From Acidovorax sp. NCPPB 3576 (lineage in GTDB: Bacteria > Pseudomonadota > Gammaproteobacteria > Burkholderiales > Burkholderiaceae_C): a stretch of DNA of 64,000 nucleotides. Below, one piece after another: positions 48,034 through 57,645 of the stretch (positions within the stretch are counted from its first letter, which is position 1; each line of letters opens with the position of its first letter). The stretch covers positions 5,350,206 through 5,414,205 of the forward strand of contig NZ_CP097267.1 in NCBI RefSeq assembly GCF_028473605.1. The letters are read 5' to 3'. The notes beneath the pieces are model-generated. The model was not told the origin of the DNA. It ran no database searches and was given only the letters and a program-made list of their open reading frames with translations. The position numbers were made by a program, and so were the translations under genes.

Positions 48034-48651
48034 TCACTTGCCGGGCGGGGGCATCAGCATGCCCTTCACGCGGCCTTGCAACTGCATGATCTGGCTGAGG
48101 TTGTTGTAATCCATGGTGTCCGCCGTGAACTGGTCCTTGCCCCGCGTCAGCGTGACCGGCTGGTTCGATTGCACCCGTTCGTCGTTGAGCCACGCGTGCA
48201 GGAACTCGCCCCGGAACTGCAGGCGCGGCAGCGGCTCGCGTCCGGGCCGCACCAGCGGCTCGCGGGTGACGATGGCGTTGCCGAACAACTGCACCTCGGA
48301 GCCGTCCGCATTGGTGAGCGCACGGTCGGCCGTGGCGATGGTCAGGCGGCCGTCGGGCGCGACCGAGCGCATGTGGACCTTGTCGATCTCCAGTGTGTCG
48401 TTGTCCAGGTAGTGGCGCGCGAAGTCGCCGCGGACATCGCTTTGCAGCCGGCCCGTGGCATCGAAGCTCTTGACCGAAAAGGTCTTCATGAAATAGTCCG
48501 GCTCATGCGTCGGCGGGCGTTCCTGCACGGGCTTGACCGGCGTGGGCGCGTTGCGCACCAGCCACCATGTGCCGAGCGCCATGAGTCCCATGAGCGCCAC
48601 TGGGAGGTAGATGGACAGCCGGTCCCAGCCCCGGCGCAGCGTGGCGATCAT
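48034..48651 (-). CDS. lptC: LPS-export protein LptC
   Basis: 205 residues. One N-terminal TM (LSIYLPVALMGLMALGTWWLV) and a periplasmic jellyroll (YFMKTFSVKSFDATGRLQSDVRGDFARHY, VQLFGNAIVTREP) are typical. LptC couples the LptB2FG transporter to the LptA bridge. lptA and lptB, usually the next genes, are not in the window; the SDR gene lies there. The start overlaps kdsC (ATGA). Confidence 0.88.
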   Translation of the reverse strand: MIATLRRGWDRLSIYLPVALMGLMALGTWWLVRNAPTPVKPVQERPPTHEPDYFMKTFSVKSFDATGRLQSDVRGDFARHYLDNDTLEIDKVHMRSVAPDGRLTIATADRALTNADGSEVQLFGNAIVTREPLVRPGREPLPRLQFRGEFLHAWLNDERVQSNQPVTLTRGKDQFTADTMDYNNLSQIMQLQGRVKGMLMPPPGK

Positions 48652-49259
48652 GCGGCGTGGGCCTCCAGCAGTTCGGCGTAGCGGCCGCTGGCCACCAGCA
48701 GCAGGTCGCAGAACTCGCGCGCCGCGCCGGCCCCGCCCGCCGCGGCGGTGACGTGGTGGGCCACGGCGCGTGCCTCGATGTGGCCATGGCAGGGCGCACA
48801 GGCGAGGGCGCAGCGGCGCATCAGGGGCAGGTCGGGCCAGTCGTCGCCGATCACGGCGGCCTGCGTCCAGTCGAGCCCCAGTTCCGCCAGGATCGCCTCG
48901 GCGGCAGGGCGCTTGTCTTCGGTGCCGAAGCGGGCATGCACCACGCCCAGGTTCTTCAGGCGCAGGCGCAGCGCGGGGGCATCGCGGCCCGTCACCACGG
49001 CGGGGGTGATTCCGGCCTTTTGCAGCAATTTGATGCCGTGGCCGTCGAGCGTGTGAAAGCGCTTGAGCGTCTCGCCGGCTTCGCTGAAGTACAGGCCGCC
49101 GTCGGTGAGCACGCCGTCCACGTCGAAAAACGCCACGCGCACGTCCTGCGCGCGCAGCAGCAGTTGCGCATCGAAGTGCAGGGCCGGCCGCAGGGGCGGC
49201 AGCGGCTGGCCGGCGGGCGCTGCCGCATCGGCGGGCTGTGGGGTCAGTGGATTGCCCAT
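48648..49259 (-). CDS. kdsC: 3-deoxy-D-manno-octulosonate-8-phosphate phosphatase KdsC
   Basis: 203 residues, HAD fold. VAFFDVDGVLTDGGLYFSEAGE is HAD motif I with two catalytic Asp, and VIGDDWPDLPLMRRCALACAP motif IV with C2-cap-less architecture. It removes phosphate from Kdo-8-P for LPS core synthesis. The start lies one base within the kdsD stop (TGATG), so it is translationally coupled. The N-terminal ~30 residues are an Ala/Pro-rich extension. Confidence 0.9.
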   Translation of the reverse strand: MGNPLTPQPADAAAPAGQPLPPLRPALHFDAQLLLRAQDVRVAFFDVDGVLTDGGLYFSEAGETLKRFHTLDGHGIKLLQKAGITPAVVTGRDAPALRLRLKNLGVVHARFGTEDKRPAAEAILAELGLDWTQAAVIGDDWPDLPLMRRCALACAPCHGHIEARAVAHHVTAAAGGAGAAREFCDLLLVASGRYAELLEAHAA

Positions 49260-50260
49260 CAGATGACCTTCGCGCGCATCAGGTCGCCGATGTGCACCAC
49301 GCCGACGAGCATGCCGTCCGGGTGGGCCACCAGCACGCTGGTGATGGCGTGGCGCTCCATCATTTCGGCCGCGTCCACGGCGAGTGCGTCGGGGGCGATG
49401 GTGCGCGGGCCCGGGTGCATGACCTCGCCGGCGGTCGCGCCGCGCAATTCAGCGCCGGCTTCGATGCGCCGGCGCAGGTCGCCGTCGGTGAAGATGCCGA
49501 GCACGCGGCCCGCATCATCCACCACGGCCGAGGCGCCCAGGCGCTTGGCGCTCATCTCGCGCATGAGTTCGCTGAACGAGGCGCCGGGCGCCACGCGCGC
49601 GATCTCATTGCCCGAGCGCATCACGTCGCTCACGTGCGTGAGCAGCTTGCGTCCCAGCGCCCCGCCGGGGTGCGAGCGTGCGAAGTCTTCGGACCGGAAC
49701 CCGCGGGCGTCCAGCAAGGCGACGGCCAGGGCGTCGCCCATGGCCAGCTGCGCCGTGGTGCTGGCGGTAGGCGCCAAATTCAGTGGGCAGGCCTCGCGGT
49801 CCACGCTGCAGTCCAGCACCAGATCGGCATGGCGTGCCAGGGTGGACTGAAGTCCCCCGGTCATGGCCACGAGCGGCACGCCCAGTCGCTTGAGCACAGG
49901 CAGCAGCACGGTGAGTTCGGCGCTTTCGCCACTGTTGGAAATGCCCAGGACCAGATCGCCCGGCGTGACCATGCCCAGGTCGCCATGGCTGGCTTCCGCA
50001 GGGTGCACGAAGAAGGCGGGCGTGCCAGTGGAGGCGAGGGTGGCGGCGATCTTGCGGCCGATGTGGCCGCTCTTGCCCATGCCCATGACCACGACGCGCC
50101 CCGTGGTGGCCAGCACGCGCTCGACGGCGCTGGCGAAGCTGGCGCCCACGCGGGCCGAGAGCCCCGTCAGGGCGGCGGCCTCGATATCGAAAGTTTCGCG
50201 GGCCAGGCGCAGTGCCTGGTCGGCATGGAAGGGCGCAGGCGCGGCGGGGGCGGAAAGCAT
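49259..50260 (-). CDS. kdsD: arabinose-5-phosphate isomerase KdsD
   Basis: 333 residues. A SIS domain (about 40-180: VVVMGMGKSGHIGRKIAATLASTGTPAFFVHPAEASHGDLGMV) is followed by two CBS repeats (about 205-325, ending GMLVGVVHIGDLMRAKVI). It interconverts ribulose-5-P and arabinose-5-P, the first committed step of Kdo synthesis. It begins the kdsD-kdsC-lptC run and is divergent from the antiporter gene, with 58 bases between them. Confidence 0.92.
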   Translation of the reverse strand: MLSAPAAPAPFHADQALRLARETFDIEAAALTGLSARVGASFASAVERVLATTGRVVVMGMGKSGHIGRKIAATLASTGTPAFFVHPAEASHGDLGMVTPGDLVLGISNSGESAELTVLLPVLKRLGVPLVAMTGGLQSTLARHADLVLDCSVDREACPLNLAPTASTTAQLAMGDALAVALLDARGFRSEDFARSHPGGALGRKLLTHVSDVMRSGNEIARVAPGASFSELMREMSAKRLGASAVVDDAGRVLGIFTDGDLRRRIEAGAELRGATAGEVMHPGPRTIAPDALAVDAAEMMERHAITSVLVAHPDGMLVGVVHIGDLMRAKVI

Positions 50261-50318
50261 GCGCGGATTCTATCGGCCGGGCCATGGGCTTGCGCCGCGC
50301 CTGGGCTAGCATCCATGC

Positions 50319-52304
50319 ATGTCCTCACTTGCCCTGACGCTGCTCTACCTGCTGGCCGCCGTACTGGGGGTGGTGGCGTGCCGCAGCCTCAAGTTGCCGC
50401 CCATGCTGGGCTACCTGGCGGCGGGCATCCTGATCGGACCCCACGCGCTGGCGCTGGCCCAGAATTCCGAGGGCGTGCGCCACCTGGGCGAGTTCGGCGT
50501 GGTGTTCCTCATGTTCGCCATCGGCCTGGAGTTCAGCCTGTCCAAGCTGCGCGCCATGCGCCGGTTCGTGTTCGGCCTCGGGCTGATGCAGGTGGCGCTG
50601 ACCATGGCCGCCACGATGGCAGGCGTGCTGCTGCTGTCGCGCTTTTGGGGCGGCATCTGGGACATGGGCTGGCAGACCGCTCTGGCGCTGGCCGGCACGC
50701 TGGTGATGAGCAGCACGGCCATCGTGGTCAAGCTGATGGCCGAGCGGGCGGAGCTGGAGAGCGAGCATGGCCGCCGCGTGCTGGGCATTTTGCTGTTCCA
50801 GGATCTGGCCGTGGTGCCGCTGCTGGTGCTGATTCCGGCGCTCGGCTCCCGGCCGGATCAGTTGTTGGTTGCGCTGGGCCTGGCGCTGCTCAAGGCCACG
50901 GTGCTGGTGGGCGTGCTGCTGGCGGGCGGCCAGCGGGTGATGCGCTGGTGGCTCACGCTGGTGGCGCGCCGCAAGAGCGACGAGCTGTTCATGCTGAATC
51001 TGCTGCTCATCACGCTGGGGCTGGCCTGGCTGACCGAAACGGCAGGGCTGTCGCTGGCGCTCGGGGCCTTCATCGCCGGCGTGCTGGTGTCCGAAACCGA
51101 ATACCGCCACCAGGTGGGTACGGACATCCGGCCCTTCCATGACGTGCTGCTGGGCCTGTTCTTCATCACGGTGGGGATGATGCTGGACTGGCACATCCTG
51201 CTGGAGCGCTGGGCGCTGGTGCTGCTGCTCCTGGTGGTGCCCCTGCTAATCAAGGCCGGGGTGATCCTGGTGCTGGCGCGCGGCATGGGGGCCACCACGG
51301 GGGTGTCGCTGCGCACGGGGCTGTATCTGGCGCAGGCGGGGGAGTTCGGTTTCGTGCTGCTTTCGCTCACGCAGGAGCACGGGCTGGTGCAACCCGCGCT
51401 GATGAACCCCATCCTGGCCGCCATGGTGCTGTCGATGCTGGCAACGCCCTTCCTCATCCTGTACAGCAACCGCATCGTGATGAAGCTGGTGGCCAGCGAC
51501 TGGCTGCAGCAGTCGCTGCAGATGACCACCATCGCACGCAAGTCGATCAACACCAGCAAGCACGTGCTGATCTGCGGCTACGGGCGTTGCGGCCAGAACC
51601 TGGCGCGGATGCTGGAGCGCGAAGGCATTCCCTACATGGCGCTGGACCTGGACCCCGACCGGGTGCGCCAGGCCGCGGCGGCCGGGGATTCGGTGGTGTA
51701 TGGCGACGCCACGCGGCTGCAGGCCCTGATGGCGGCCGGGTTGGTGCGGGCCAGTGCCGTGGCGGTGACGTACCTGGACATTCCCGCCACGCTCAAGGTG
51801 CTGGCCAACACGCGCGAGCACGCGCCGCAGGTGCCGGTGGTGGTGCGCACGCAGGACGACCAGTACCTCGACAAATTGCAGGCCGCTGGCGCGACCGAGG
51901 TGGTGCCCGAGGCCATCGAAGGCTCGCTGATGCTGGCCAGCCATGCGCTGGCGCTGGTCGGCGTGCCCATGCGGCGGGTGCTGCGCCTGGTGCAGGATCA
52001 GCGCGACGCCCGCTACAACCTGCTGCGCGGCTACTTCCACGGAGCGGACGACGACACGGTCTCCGAGCGCGACCAGGAGCGGCTGGCGTCCATCATGCTG
52101 CCTCCCGGGGTGCGGGCGCTGGGCCAGCCCCTTGGGCCGCTGGCCTTGCATGCGATGGGCGTGCGGGTGGTGAACCTGCGCCACAAGGACGGCCGCATGT
52201 CGCAGCCGGACGATGCCACGGTGCTGGCCGAAGGCGACACGCTGGTGCTGTCGGGCCATCCCACGGCGCTGGCGTTGGCGGAAGACGCCTTGCTGCGGAC
52301 GTGA
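50319..52304 (+). CDS. Kef-type monovalent cation:proton antiporter (CPA2) with TrkA-N/C domains
   Basis: 661 residues. An N-terminal 12-13 TM CPA2 domain has [41 protein letters not shown] and [19 protein letters not shown] (the conserved Gln-Asp motif). The cytoplasmic TrkA-N Rossmann domain follows ([31 protein letters not shown]), then a TrkA-C domain at the end. It probably exchanges K+ (or Na+) for H+. Glutathione regulation cannot be told from the sequence. Confidence 0.88.
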   Translation: MSSLALTLLYLLAAVLGVVACRSLKLPPMLGYLAAGILIGPHALALAQNSEGVRHLGEFGVVFLMFAIGLEFSLSKLRAMRRFVFGLGLMQVALTMAATMAGVLLLSRFWGGIWDMGWQTALALAGTLVMSSTAIVVKLMAERAELESEHGRRVLGILLFQDLAVVPLLVLIPALGSRPDQLLVALGLALLKATVLVGVLLAGGQRVMRWWLTLVARRKSDELFMLNLLLITLGLAWLTETAGLSLALGAFIAGVLVSETEYRHQVGTDIRPFHDVLLGLFFITVGMMLDWHILLERWALVLLLLVVPLLIKAGVILVLARGMGATTGVSLRTGLYLAQAGEFGFVLLSLTQEHGLVQPALMNPILAAMVLSMLATPFLILYSNRIVMKLVASDWLQQSLQMTTIARKSINTSKHVLICGYGRCGQNLARMLEREGIPYMALDLDPDRVRQAAAAGDSVVYGDATRLQALMAAGLVRASAVAVTYLDIPATLKVLANTREHAPQVPVVVRTQDDQYLDKLQAAGATEVVPEAIEGSLMLASHALALVGVPMRRVLRLVQDQRDARYNLLRGYFHGADDDTVSERDQERLASIMLPPGVRALGQPLGPLALHAMGVRVVNLRHKDGRMSQPDDATVLAEGDTLVLSGHPTALALAEDALLRT

Positions 52305-52432
52305 ACGGCCCAAGGCGCTGCCAGCCTGCGCCACGCCGATACACTGCATTCCTCTCCCTGTTCCCTCTCCGGCATGGCTGCACATCTCGCCATGCGCGGG
52401 CGGTCTTTTCCTCCAGCCTTTCCCACCGCGCC

Positions 52433-52987
52433 ATGCAAGCCCTCAGCGTCAACGAATACCTCCGCCAGCACATCCGCACGGTGCCCGACTGGCCCGCGCC
52501 GGGCGTGCAGTTCCGCGACATCACGCCGCTGCTGCAGGACCCGAAGGTGTTCCGCGTGCTCATCGATGCCTTCGTGCACCGCTACATGGACCGGGCCCTG
52601 CGGCCCGATGTGGTGGCCGGGCTGGATGCGCGCGGCTTCATCCTGGGTGCGGTCGTGGCCTACGAGCTGAACGTGGGCTTCGTGCCGATCCGCAAGAAGG
52701 GCAAGCTGCCTTTCACCACGGTCGAGGAAACCTACGAACTGGAATACGGCAGCGCCACCGTGGAGCTGCATGCCGATGCCGTTAAGCCGGGCGACCGCGT
52801 GCTGCTCATCGACGATCTGATCGCCACGGGCGGCACGATGATGGCGGGCAAGAATCTGCTGGAGCGCCTGGGTGCGACGGTGACCGAGGGCGCGGCCATC
52901 GTGGACCTGCCCGAGCTGGGCGGTTCGCAGCGCCTGCGGGAAGCGGGCTTGCCGCTGTACACGCTGGTGGATTTCGCGGGCCACTGA
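52433..52987 (+). CDS. apt: adenine phosphoribosyltransferase
   Basis: 184 residues, full length. The N-terminal [21 protein letters not shown] and the PRPP loop [17 protein letters not shown] are diagnostic. It salvages adenine to AMP. ATG 52433 gives the family N-terminus ([15 protein letters not shown]). The gap of 128 bases before it belongs to neither gene. Confidence 0.92.
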   Translation: MQALSVNEYLRQHIRTVPDWPAPGVQFRDITPLLQDPKVFRVLIDAFVHRYMDRALRPDVVAGLDARGFILGAVVAYELNVGFVPIRKKGKLPFTTVEETYELEYGSATVELHADAVKPGDRVLLIDDLIATGGTMMAGKNLLERLGATVTEGAAIVDLPELGGSQRLREAGLPLYTLVDFAGH

Positions 52988-53054
52988 GCGCGGGGCGGGG
53001 GCGAAAGGCAGCCGATAGGGCCCGCCGCAGCCGCTGGGTGTACCGGCGCGATAA

Positions 53055-53073
53055 AATTAGCAATCATTCTCAT
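53055..53073. promoter_or_regulatory. candidate Fur box
   Basis: AATTAGCAATCATTCTCAT; on the minus strand it reads ATGAGAATGATTGCTAATT, matching the three-hexamer Fur pattern. It is about 220 bases before the PepSY/reductase gene and next to a GATAAAAT -10-like element. The 308-base gap (52988-53295) holds nothing else I can support. Confidence 0.55.
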
Positions 53074-53295
53074 CCGGCGGATTCGTCCCAGCGTTTGGCT
53101 GGAGACCGCCGCGGCGTTGGGCGTTGGCGCTGCTGCAGATGGAATGGCTTTTTCTCGTTCGCTTCTTTCCTGGGTTCCGTCCGCTATGTCCCGCCTTGTC
53201 CCGTTTCACCCGCGCCGCTTCGGCTTGCGGGCTGTTTCTCTTTCCTCCCCCGGCCAAGCTCTGGCGCACGCCGGACTTGGCAAAGGGGCGGGCCT

Positions 53296-56007
53296 GTGAA
53301 CCGCGACGGCGCCACATCCCAGCCGCAGACTCGGAGCGCTGGTGCGTTGGCCCCGGACGGGGCTTGCCAGCCGCAGGGCAGGGCATCGGCGGACCGGCGC
53401 GCTCCATGGCGCCGGCTGGCGCTGCCTTCGCTGCGGCAGGCGTGGTTCCAGGTGCACTGGTTCCTGGGCATCACGGCGGGCACCGTGCTCGTGGTCATCG
53501 GCCTGTCCGGGGCGCTGCTGTCCTTCCATGAGGAAATCCTGGACGCGCTCAATCCCGGCGTGCGCCAGGTCACGCCGCGCGCAGGGCCCATGCTCACCCC
53601 GCAGCAGATCGTGGATGCCGTGGCGCGGGTTCCCGGCCACCCGCGCATCAGCACGCTGACGGTGCAATCGCAGCCTGGCGCGGCGGCGCGGGTGATCTTC
53701 CAGGCGCGTCCCGGCGAGCGCCGGGGCGATACCGTCTATGTGCACCCCTACACCGGCGCACTGCAGCCCGATCTGAAAGGGCAGGACGCCTTCGAATGGA
53801 TCGAGGCGCTGCACCGCTGGCTTTTGCTGCCGCGCGAACCTGGCCGCGTGGCAACAGGCGTGCTGGCACTGTGCCTGCTCGCGCTGTCGCTCTCGGGCCT
53901 GTACCTGCGCTGGCCCCGCCACCCGCTGCGCTGGCGCACCTGGCTCACGTTCGACACGGCACTCAAGGGCCGCTCGTTCCTGTGGGCGCTGCACTCGGTG
54001 GTGGGCACCTGGGCGCTGGTGGTGTACCTCATGCTCACCGCCACCGGGCTTTATTGGGCGTTCGATGCGGTGCGCGACACGGTGGACGGCTGGGCCGGCC
54101 TGCCGCGCCCGGCGCGTGCTGCCGCCGCCCCGCGCGCGGGTGTCAAGGCGGGGCCTGACGCCAATGAAGCGGCGCCGCTGGACCTCACGCGCGCCTGGCG
54201 CACGTTCGAGCAGCGGGCGGGGCCGTGGACCCAGGCCAGCCTGCGCCTGCCGGCGCGGCCCACGCAGGCCGTGCAGTTCACCTGGCTGGCCGCGGACGCA
54301 ACGCATGACCGCCAACGCAACCGCATGTCCATCGAGCCCTTGACCGGCGAGGTGCCGGTGGATGATCGGCACGCCCAGCGCGGTGCTGCGGCGCGCGCCC
54401 TTGCCACCATCTATCCCTTGCACATGGGCACCTATTTCGGCCTGCCCGGCCGGCTGGCGGTCATGTTCGCCAGCTTGGCCATGCCGCTGTTCGCGATCAC
54501 CGGCTGGATGCTCTACCTGGGCCGCCGTCGCCAGCGCCGAGCCACCGAGGCCGCCCGCGCCGCCCACGGACATTCCATGCCACCGATGGCAGGCAGGGAC
54601 CAGAACGCCGACACGCTGCTGGTCGCCTATGCCAGCCAGGCGGGCCAGGCCGAGCGCGTGGCGCTGCAGAGCGCAGCCGCATTGCAGCGCGCTGGCTTGG
54701 GGCTGGCCGTGCAATCGCTGCAGGCGCTCACGCCCGGGATGCTGACCGCTCACCGCCGCGTGCTGCTGGTGGCCAGCAGCTTTGGCGAGGGCGAGCCGCC
54801 GGACAATGCCCGCCGCTTCGCCCGCTTGCTGGCGCACCAGCCGGCAGACTCGCTGAAGGGTGTGCGCTACGGCCTGCTCGCGCTGGGCGACCGCAACTAC
54901 ACGCGCTTTTGCGGCTTCGGCCATGCCTTGGACGAAGGGCTGCGCCGGGCGGGTGCCGAGCCGCTGTTTCCGCTCATCGAAGTGGACGACGCAGATCCTG
55001 CCGCCCTGGCCCGGTGGACCGAGGCGCTGGCGGCGCTGGAGGGCGCGGAGCATCTGGCAATGAACGTGGATTTGGCAGAGGGCACTCCATCGCCCGTCTA
55101 TGCGCCTTGGCGCCTGGCCCGACGGGAATGCCTCAACCCGGGGAGCCTGGGTCACCCCTTGTTCGAGGTGTCGCTCACCCACAGCGACCCGGCCGATTGG
55201 CACCCGGGAGCGTTGGTCGAGGTGCTGCCGCGCCATGCGCCGCAGGCCGTGGCGGCGTGGTTGCACGCTGCGGGTGCCGATGGCGCCGCGCCGGTGCAGC
55301 ACGAGGGCGAAAGGACGACGCTGGCCGACGCCCTGGCGGTGAGCGTGCTGCCCCAGCCCCCCTTGGAGTTTGCCGGTGCGCAAGCCTGTGCCGACGCGCT
55401 GGTGGCCCTGGCGCCCCGCACCTACTCCGTGGCCTCCTTGCCCGGCGACGGCGCGCTGCAGCTGCTGGTCCGCCAGGAGCGGCATGCCCAGGGACTGGGG
55501 CTGGCGTCGGGTTGGCTCACGGCCCATGCGTCGCTGGGCGCCGAGGTGGCATTGCGCCTGGTGGCCAATCCGCGTTTCGATTCCGCCCCGGGCGACGCAC
55601 CTTGCATCTTCATCGGCAATGGATCGGGCCTGGCGGGCCTGCGCTCCCACCTGCGCGCCCGGGTGCGGGCGGGCCATCGGCGCAACTGGCTGCTGTTCGG
55701 CGAGCGCCAGCGGGCGCACGACGACCTGTGTGCCGAAGAAATCGGTGGCTGGCAGAACCAGGGCTTTCTCGAACGTCTGGATCGGGTTTTCTCCCGCGAC
55801 GGGGAGGCCCATCGCCATGTGCAGGACCGGCTGCGCGATGCGGCGGACGACTTGCGCGAATGGGTCGCACAGGGCGCGGTGGTCTATGTGTGCGGCAGCG
55901 CCGAAGGCATGGCGGCCGGCGTGGACGCGGCGCTGGTGGAGGTGCTCGGCGCCGATGCTGTCGATGCGCTGATCACCGATGGCCGCTACCGGCGCGACGT
56001 GTACTGA
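53296..56007 (+). CDS. PepSY-TM / flavodoxin / FAD-NADPH reductase fusion (iron-responsive)
   Basis: 903 residues from the GTG at 53296, chosen because AAAGGGG precedes it; an ATG far upstream at 53038 would give a non-conserved 86-residue leader across the Fur box. A PepSY-associated TM domain (WFQVHWFLGITAGTVLVVIGLSGALLSFHEEIL; about 350 residues, four TM) precedes a flavodoxin domain (TLLVAYASQAGQAERV...; LLALGDRNYTRFCGFG). The C-terminal cytochrome-P450-reductase-like part carries PRTYSVASLPGD (FAD) and IFIGNGSGLAGLRSHLRAR (NADPH). It probably passes electrons across the membrane, for example for ferric-siderophore reduction. Confidence 0.85.
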   Translation: MNRDGATSQPQTRSAGALAPDGACQPQGRASADRRAPWRRLALPSLRQAWFQVHWFLGITAGTVLVVIGLSGALLSFHEEILDALNPGVRQVTPRAGPMLTPQQIVDAVARVPGHPRISTLTVQSQPGAAARVIFQARPGERRGDTVYVHPYTGALQPDLKGQDAFEWIEALHRWLLLPREPGRVATGVLALCLLALSLSGLYLRWPRHPLRWRTWLTFDTALKGRSFLWALHSVVGTWALVVYLMLTATGLYWAFDAVRDTVDGWAGLPRPARAAAAPRAGVKAGPDANEAAPLDLTRAWRTFEQRAGPWTQASLRLPARPTQAVQFTWLAADATHDRQRNRMSIEPLTGEVPVDDRHAQRGAAARALATIYPLHMGTYFGLPGRLAVMFASLAMPLFAITGWMLYLGRRRQRRATEAARAAHGHSMPPMAGRDQNADTLLVAYASQAGQAERVALQSAAALQRAGLGLAVQSLQALTPGMLTAHRRVLLVASSFGEGEPPDNARRFARLLAHQPADSLKGVRYGLLALGDRNYTRFCGFGHALDEGLRRAGAEPLFPLIEVDDADPAALARWTEALAALEGAEHLAMNVDLAEGTPSPVYAPWRLARRECLNPGSLGHPLFEVSLTHSDPADWHPGALVEVLPRHAPQAVAAWLHAAGADGAAPVQHEGERTTLADALAVSVLPQPPLEFAGAQACADALVALAPRTYSVASLPGDGALQLLVRQERHAQGLGLASGWLTAHASLGAEVALRLVANPRFDSAPGDAPCIFIGNGSGLAGLRSHLRARVRAGHRRNWLLFGERQRAHDDLCAEEIGGWQNQGFLERLDRVFSRDGEAHRHVQDRLRDAADDLREWVAQGAVVYVCGSAEGMAAGVDAALVEVLGADAVDALITDGRYRRDVY

Positions 56008-56079
56008 TCCGTTGCAGGCCGGCACGCGGCGGTGGCTGACTGGCAACTGGGGCGAGTCCCACGCCGCCGCCGGCGTGGT

Positions 56080-56947
56080 TCAGCGCAAATCGCCGTACTG
56101 CGTGTTGCTCAGGTCGGGCGAGCGGGCGTCGCTGCCCGGCATTTCCGTGTCTTCGAAGCCGGTGGGGGTCGAGGGCAGCAGCGGGCCTGAGCGCGTGGAC
56201 ACCCCCGTGCGCGGTGCCGGTGCAGGGGGCTTGGCCGCGGCGGCATGGTCCAGCGCCCGCTTGAACGCTGCCACTTCGTCGGCTTCGATCGGGTCGAACG
56301 TTTTGGCTGGGGCGCGGGCCGGCGGCGCTGGGGGCACCAGGGGCGCGCTGCGCGGCGCCAGCAATGGATCGATGGGCGGGGGTGCCAGGGGAGCAGGGGC
56401 GGGGGGCATGCACGGGTGCTGGCGGGCGCGCCAGCGGGGCGGCTGGCACATGCGGCACCGAAGGGCCGGCCACGCCGTGTGGCGCGAGGCCCTTGCTGGG
56501 CATGCCGACGGCCACGTGGTCGTTGATGCGCCAGTACACGGCAGTCACCAGAATGTCGAAGCGGGTCTTGGCGGTCTGTGCGATCAGCGCTTCGATCTCG
56601 CTCAGGCGGATGGTCTCGCCGCCGTATTCGCGGGCCAGGTCCATCATCACGAGGAACTGGCGGCCGCGCTGGTCCAGGGACAGCACCTTGAATTTGTAGC
56701 CCGCGGACAGCACGCCCGCGCGGACCATGGCATCGCGCACCACGGTGTAGAGCAGTTCGCGCCGCTCCATGCGCTCGTTCTTGCGGTTGGCGGCGTGTTC
56801 GGCCGGAGGTTCGGGCATGGGTTTGCCGGGGCCGCGACCGGGCACCAGAGGCACCGTGGCATCTGCGTTCAGCAGGCCGGAGGGCTCCACCGCCGGGCGC
56901 TGCCGGGGCGCAGGGGGTTTGCGGTTGAACCAACTGAAAAGTGACAT
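56080..56947 (-). pseudogene. Comamonadaceae-type hypothetical protein with a +1 frameshift in a C6 run
   Basis: The N-terminal frame (MSLFSWFNRKPPAPR, RRELLYTVVRDAMVRAGVLSAGYKFKVLSLDQRGRQFLVMMDL, RFDILVTAVYWRINDHV) runs from 56947 and then into meaningless Arg/Pro/Ala sequence ending at 55973. A different frame, ending at 56080, has protein-like sequence (FDPIEADEVAAFKRALDHAAAAK, GFEDTEM, TQYGDLR). Removing one C from C6 (plus strand G6 at 56401-56406) joins them into 288 residues. Function unknown; the visible half looks like a small alpha/beta domain. It could be a sequencing error, a true mutation or a phase-variable tract. Confidence 0.7.
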
Positions 56948-57065
56948 GCCGTGCCTTTTTCGGATAGCGCCAAAAGTTCGAAAACGAGTGTAACGCGCGC
57001 TCCGCGAGCCAATGGCGTTCCCGCATCCACCGGCCCCGGCACAGGCCTGGTGGAAGGCTCAGGTG

Positions 57066-57560
57066 TCAGGTCGCAGCAACACGCCGGCGGCGGTTGCCGA
57101 GCCGCTTGGACAGCACCGAGCCCATGGCCATGGCCAGATGGAGGGCCACGGCCGGCTGGCGGTTGGAGAGTTCGGAAAACCGCAGCGCCGTCAGGTTCCA
57201 CAGCTTGGACGGTGCACCGGCCTGCACGGTCGCGGTGCGGGGCTTGTGCGAGAAGAAGGCGCTTTCGCCCACCACAGAGCCGGGGCCGACGATGGCCAGG
57301 CGCAGGCGGTCTTTTTCGTCTTCGTAATGCACGCTGAGGCTGCCGCTTTCCACGAAGTACAGCGTGCGGTCGCTGGCGCCTTGCGTGAACAGGGTGTGGC
57401 CGGTGGTGAGCGACATGGGCAGCAGGTAGCCCGACAGCAGGTCCCATTGCTCCATGGTCAGCGGGTTCATCATGCTGTCTTCCGCTGGCGCCTGGGCGAT
57501 GGCCTGCACGAGACCCGTGAGGTCCATTTTGGGGGTGTGGGATGACAGCACAGCATTCAT
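57066..57560 (-). CDS. cyclic-nucleotide-binding (cNMP) domain protein without DNA-binding domain
   Basis: 164 residues. A single CAP_ED-type domain is seen: LLPMSLTTGHTLFTQGASDRTLYFVESGSLSV, LAIVGPGSVVGESAFFSHKPRTATVQAG with the phosphate-binding cassette GESAFF. No winged helix follows, only a short C-terminal helix. Similar stand-alone modules act as cNMP sensors for partner proteins; the Arg and Glu for cAMP phosphate are partly changed, so the ligand is uncertain. It is transcribed towards the frameshifted gene. Confidence 0.8.
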   Translation of the reverse strand: MNAVLSSHTPKMDLTGLVQAIAQAPAEDSMMNPLTMEQWDLLSGYLLPMSLTTGHTLFTQGASDRTLYFVESGSLSVHYEDEKDRLRLAIVGPGSVVGESAFFSHKPRTATVQAGAPSKLWNLTALRFSELSNRQPAVALHLAMAMGSVLSKRLGNRRRRVAAT

Positions 57561-57645
57561 AGTGGCGCGAAAGTTAAGCCCGATGCGTTCAGCGCACAAG
57601 CACTCTTTACCACTCCTTACAAAACGCAACGGATGCGTGGGTGCG

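Noticed and set aside
53038..53295. 86-residue N-terminal extension of the PepSY fusion from ATG 53038
   Set aside because: Would begin before the Fur box, has no family-like sequence; GTG 53296 has AAAGGGG and is followed by the PepSY TM region.
55973..56079. Continuation of the 56947 frame to 55973
   Set aside because: Sequence after the C6 run in that frame is Arg/Pro/His-rich nonsense and overlaps the reductase gene; the shifted frame ends cleanly at 56080.
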